Below, in pieces: positions 12,249-12,291 of a stretch of 12,291 nucleotides of DNA. Position numbers and translations under genes: made by a program. How positions within the stretch are numbered: position 1 is the first letter of the stretch; each line of letters starts with the position of its first letter. The notes under the pieces are model-generated. The model did not search any database, was not told the origin of the DNA, and saw only the letters and a list, made by a program, of their open reading frames with translations. This stretch comes from an uncultured Haemophilus sp. GTDB lineage: Bacteria > Pseudomonadota > Gammaproteobacteria > Enterobacterales > Pasteurellaceae. The stretch is from positions 1 through 12,291 of the forward strand of contig NZ_CAJLNI010000054.1 in assembly GCF_905207935.1 (NCBI RefSeq), read 5' to 3'.

Positions 12249-12291
12249 TTTATCTCTTGATGTTTATTACTGTAACAGTGATTTTTCTCGG
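12245..12291 (+). CDS. rsxB: Rnf/Rsx electron transport complex subunit B (N-terminal fragment)
   Basis: The frame begins at the ATG inside the ATGA overlap with the rsxA stop and reads MIYLLMFITVTVIFL to the window edge, a hydrophobic N-terminal membrane segment. RsxB/RnfB is an iron-sulfur protein anchored by such a helix and normally follows rsxA. Its ferredoxin domains lie outside the window. Identification is by position, the overlap and this helix. Confidence 0.85.
   Translation, partial: MIYLLMFITVTVIFL

Noticed and set aside
1..12291. Mobile elements, CRISPR arrays, tRNA or rRNA genes, toxin-antitoxin or defence systems
   Set aside because: I found no transposase, integrase, regularly spaced repeats, cloverleaf, rRNA-like stretch or recognisable defence gene; each gene belongs to a conserved core family.

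Overview
The window looks like ordinary chromosome from a Pasteurellaceae bacterium with the Haemophilus influenzae type of DNA uptake signal. Nine exact copies of AAGTGCGGT (either strand) occur in 12.3 kb, where about 0.1 would be expected by chance at equal base composition. The genes are AT-rich, and each recognisable protein resembles an enterobacterial or Haemophilus counterpart. Haemophilus or Aggregatibacter fits best; the species cannot be settled from this sequence. I see no insertion sequence, phage, CRISPR, tRNA or rRNA. No gene-free stretch exceeds 300 bases; the longest gaps (about 120-170 bp) carry regulatory DNA.

Layout, left to right. (1) 1-2881, all minus strand: the first 24 codons of recB, cut by the window edge just before the expected Walker A motif; ychN (DsrE-like); adeP (adenine permease); and usg (a relative of aspartate-semialdehyde dehydrogenase without the catalytic cysteine). 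usg and adeP are probably one operon. ychN sits behind a likely terminator, and a second terminator separates it from the recB promoter. (2) 2958-3437, plus strand: ybaK (Cys-tRNA(Pro) deacylase), convergent with fabA across a bidirectional terminator. (3) 3497-6552: fabA and a Lon-like protease (ycbZ) on minus, and matP on plus, divergent from ycbZ. This is the same neighbourhood as in E. coli. The fabA promoter has what look like adjacent FabR and FadR operators. matP has a matS-like sequence in its promoter region. (4) 6633-8541, minus strand: acyP, then yqcC-truC-yoaH as a tight operon, then cspD. cspD has a long leader with a possible CRP site and a strongly initiated 8-codon upstream reading frame. 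yoaH is only 54 codons. (5) 8663-12291, plus strand: yccT (exported, UPF0319), yccS (717-residue FUSC-family membrane protein), rsxA, and the first codons of rsxB in a translationally coupled Rnf/Rsx operon.

The genes are mostly housekeeping: unsaturated fatty acid synthesis, tRNA quality control and modification, nucleobase uptake, Ter-macrodomain organisation, stress proteolysis and electron transport. I found no undescribed multigene system. The points most worth a second look are regulatory: the FadR/FabR pair at fabA, the matS-like site at matP, and the leader frame before cspD.
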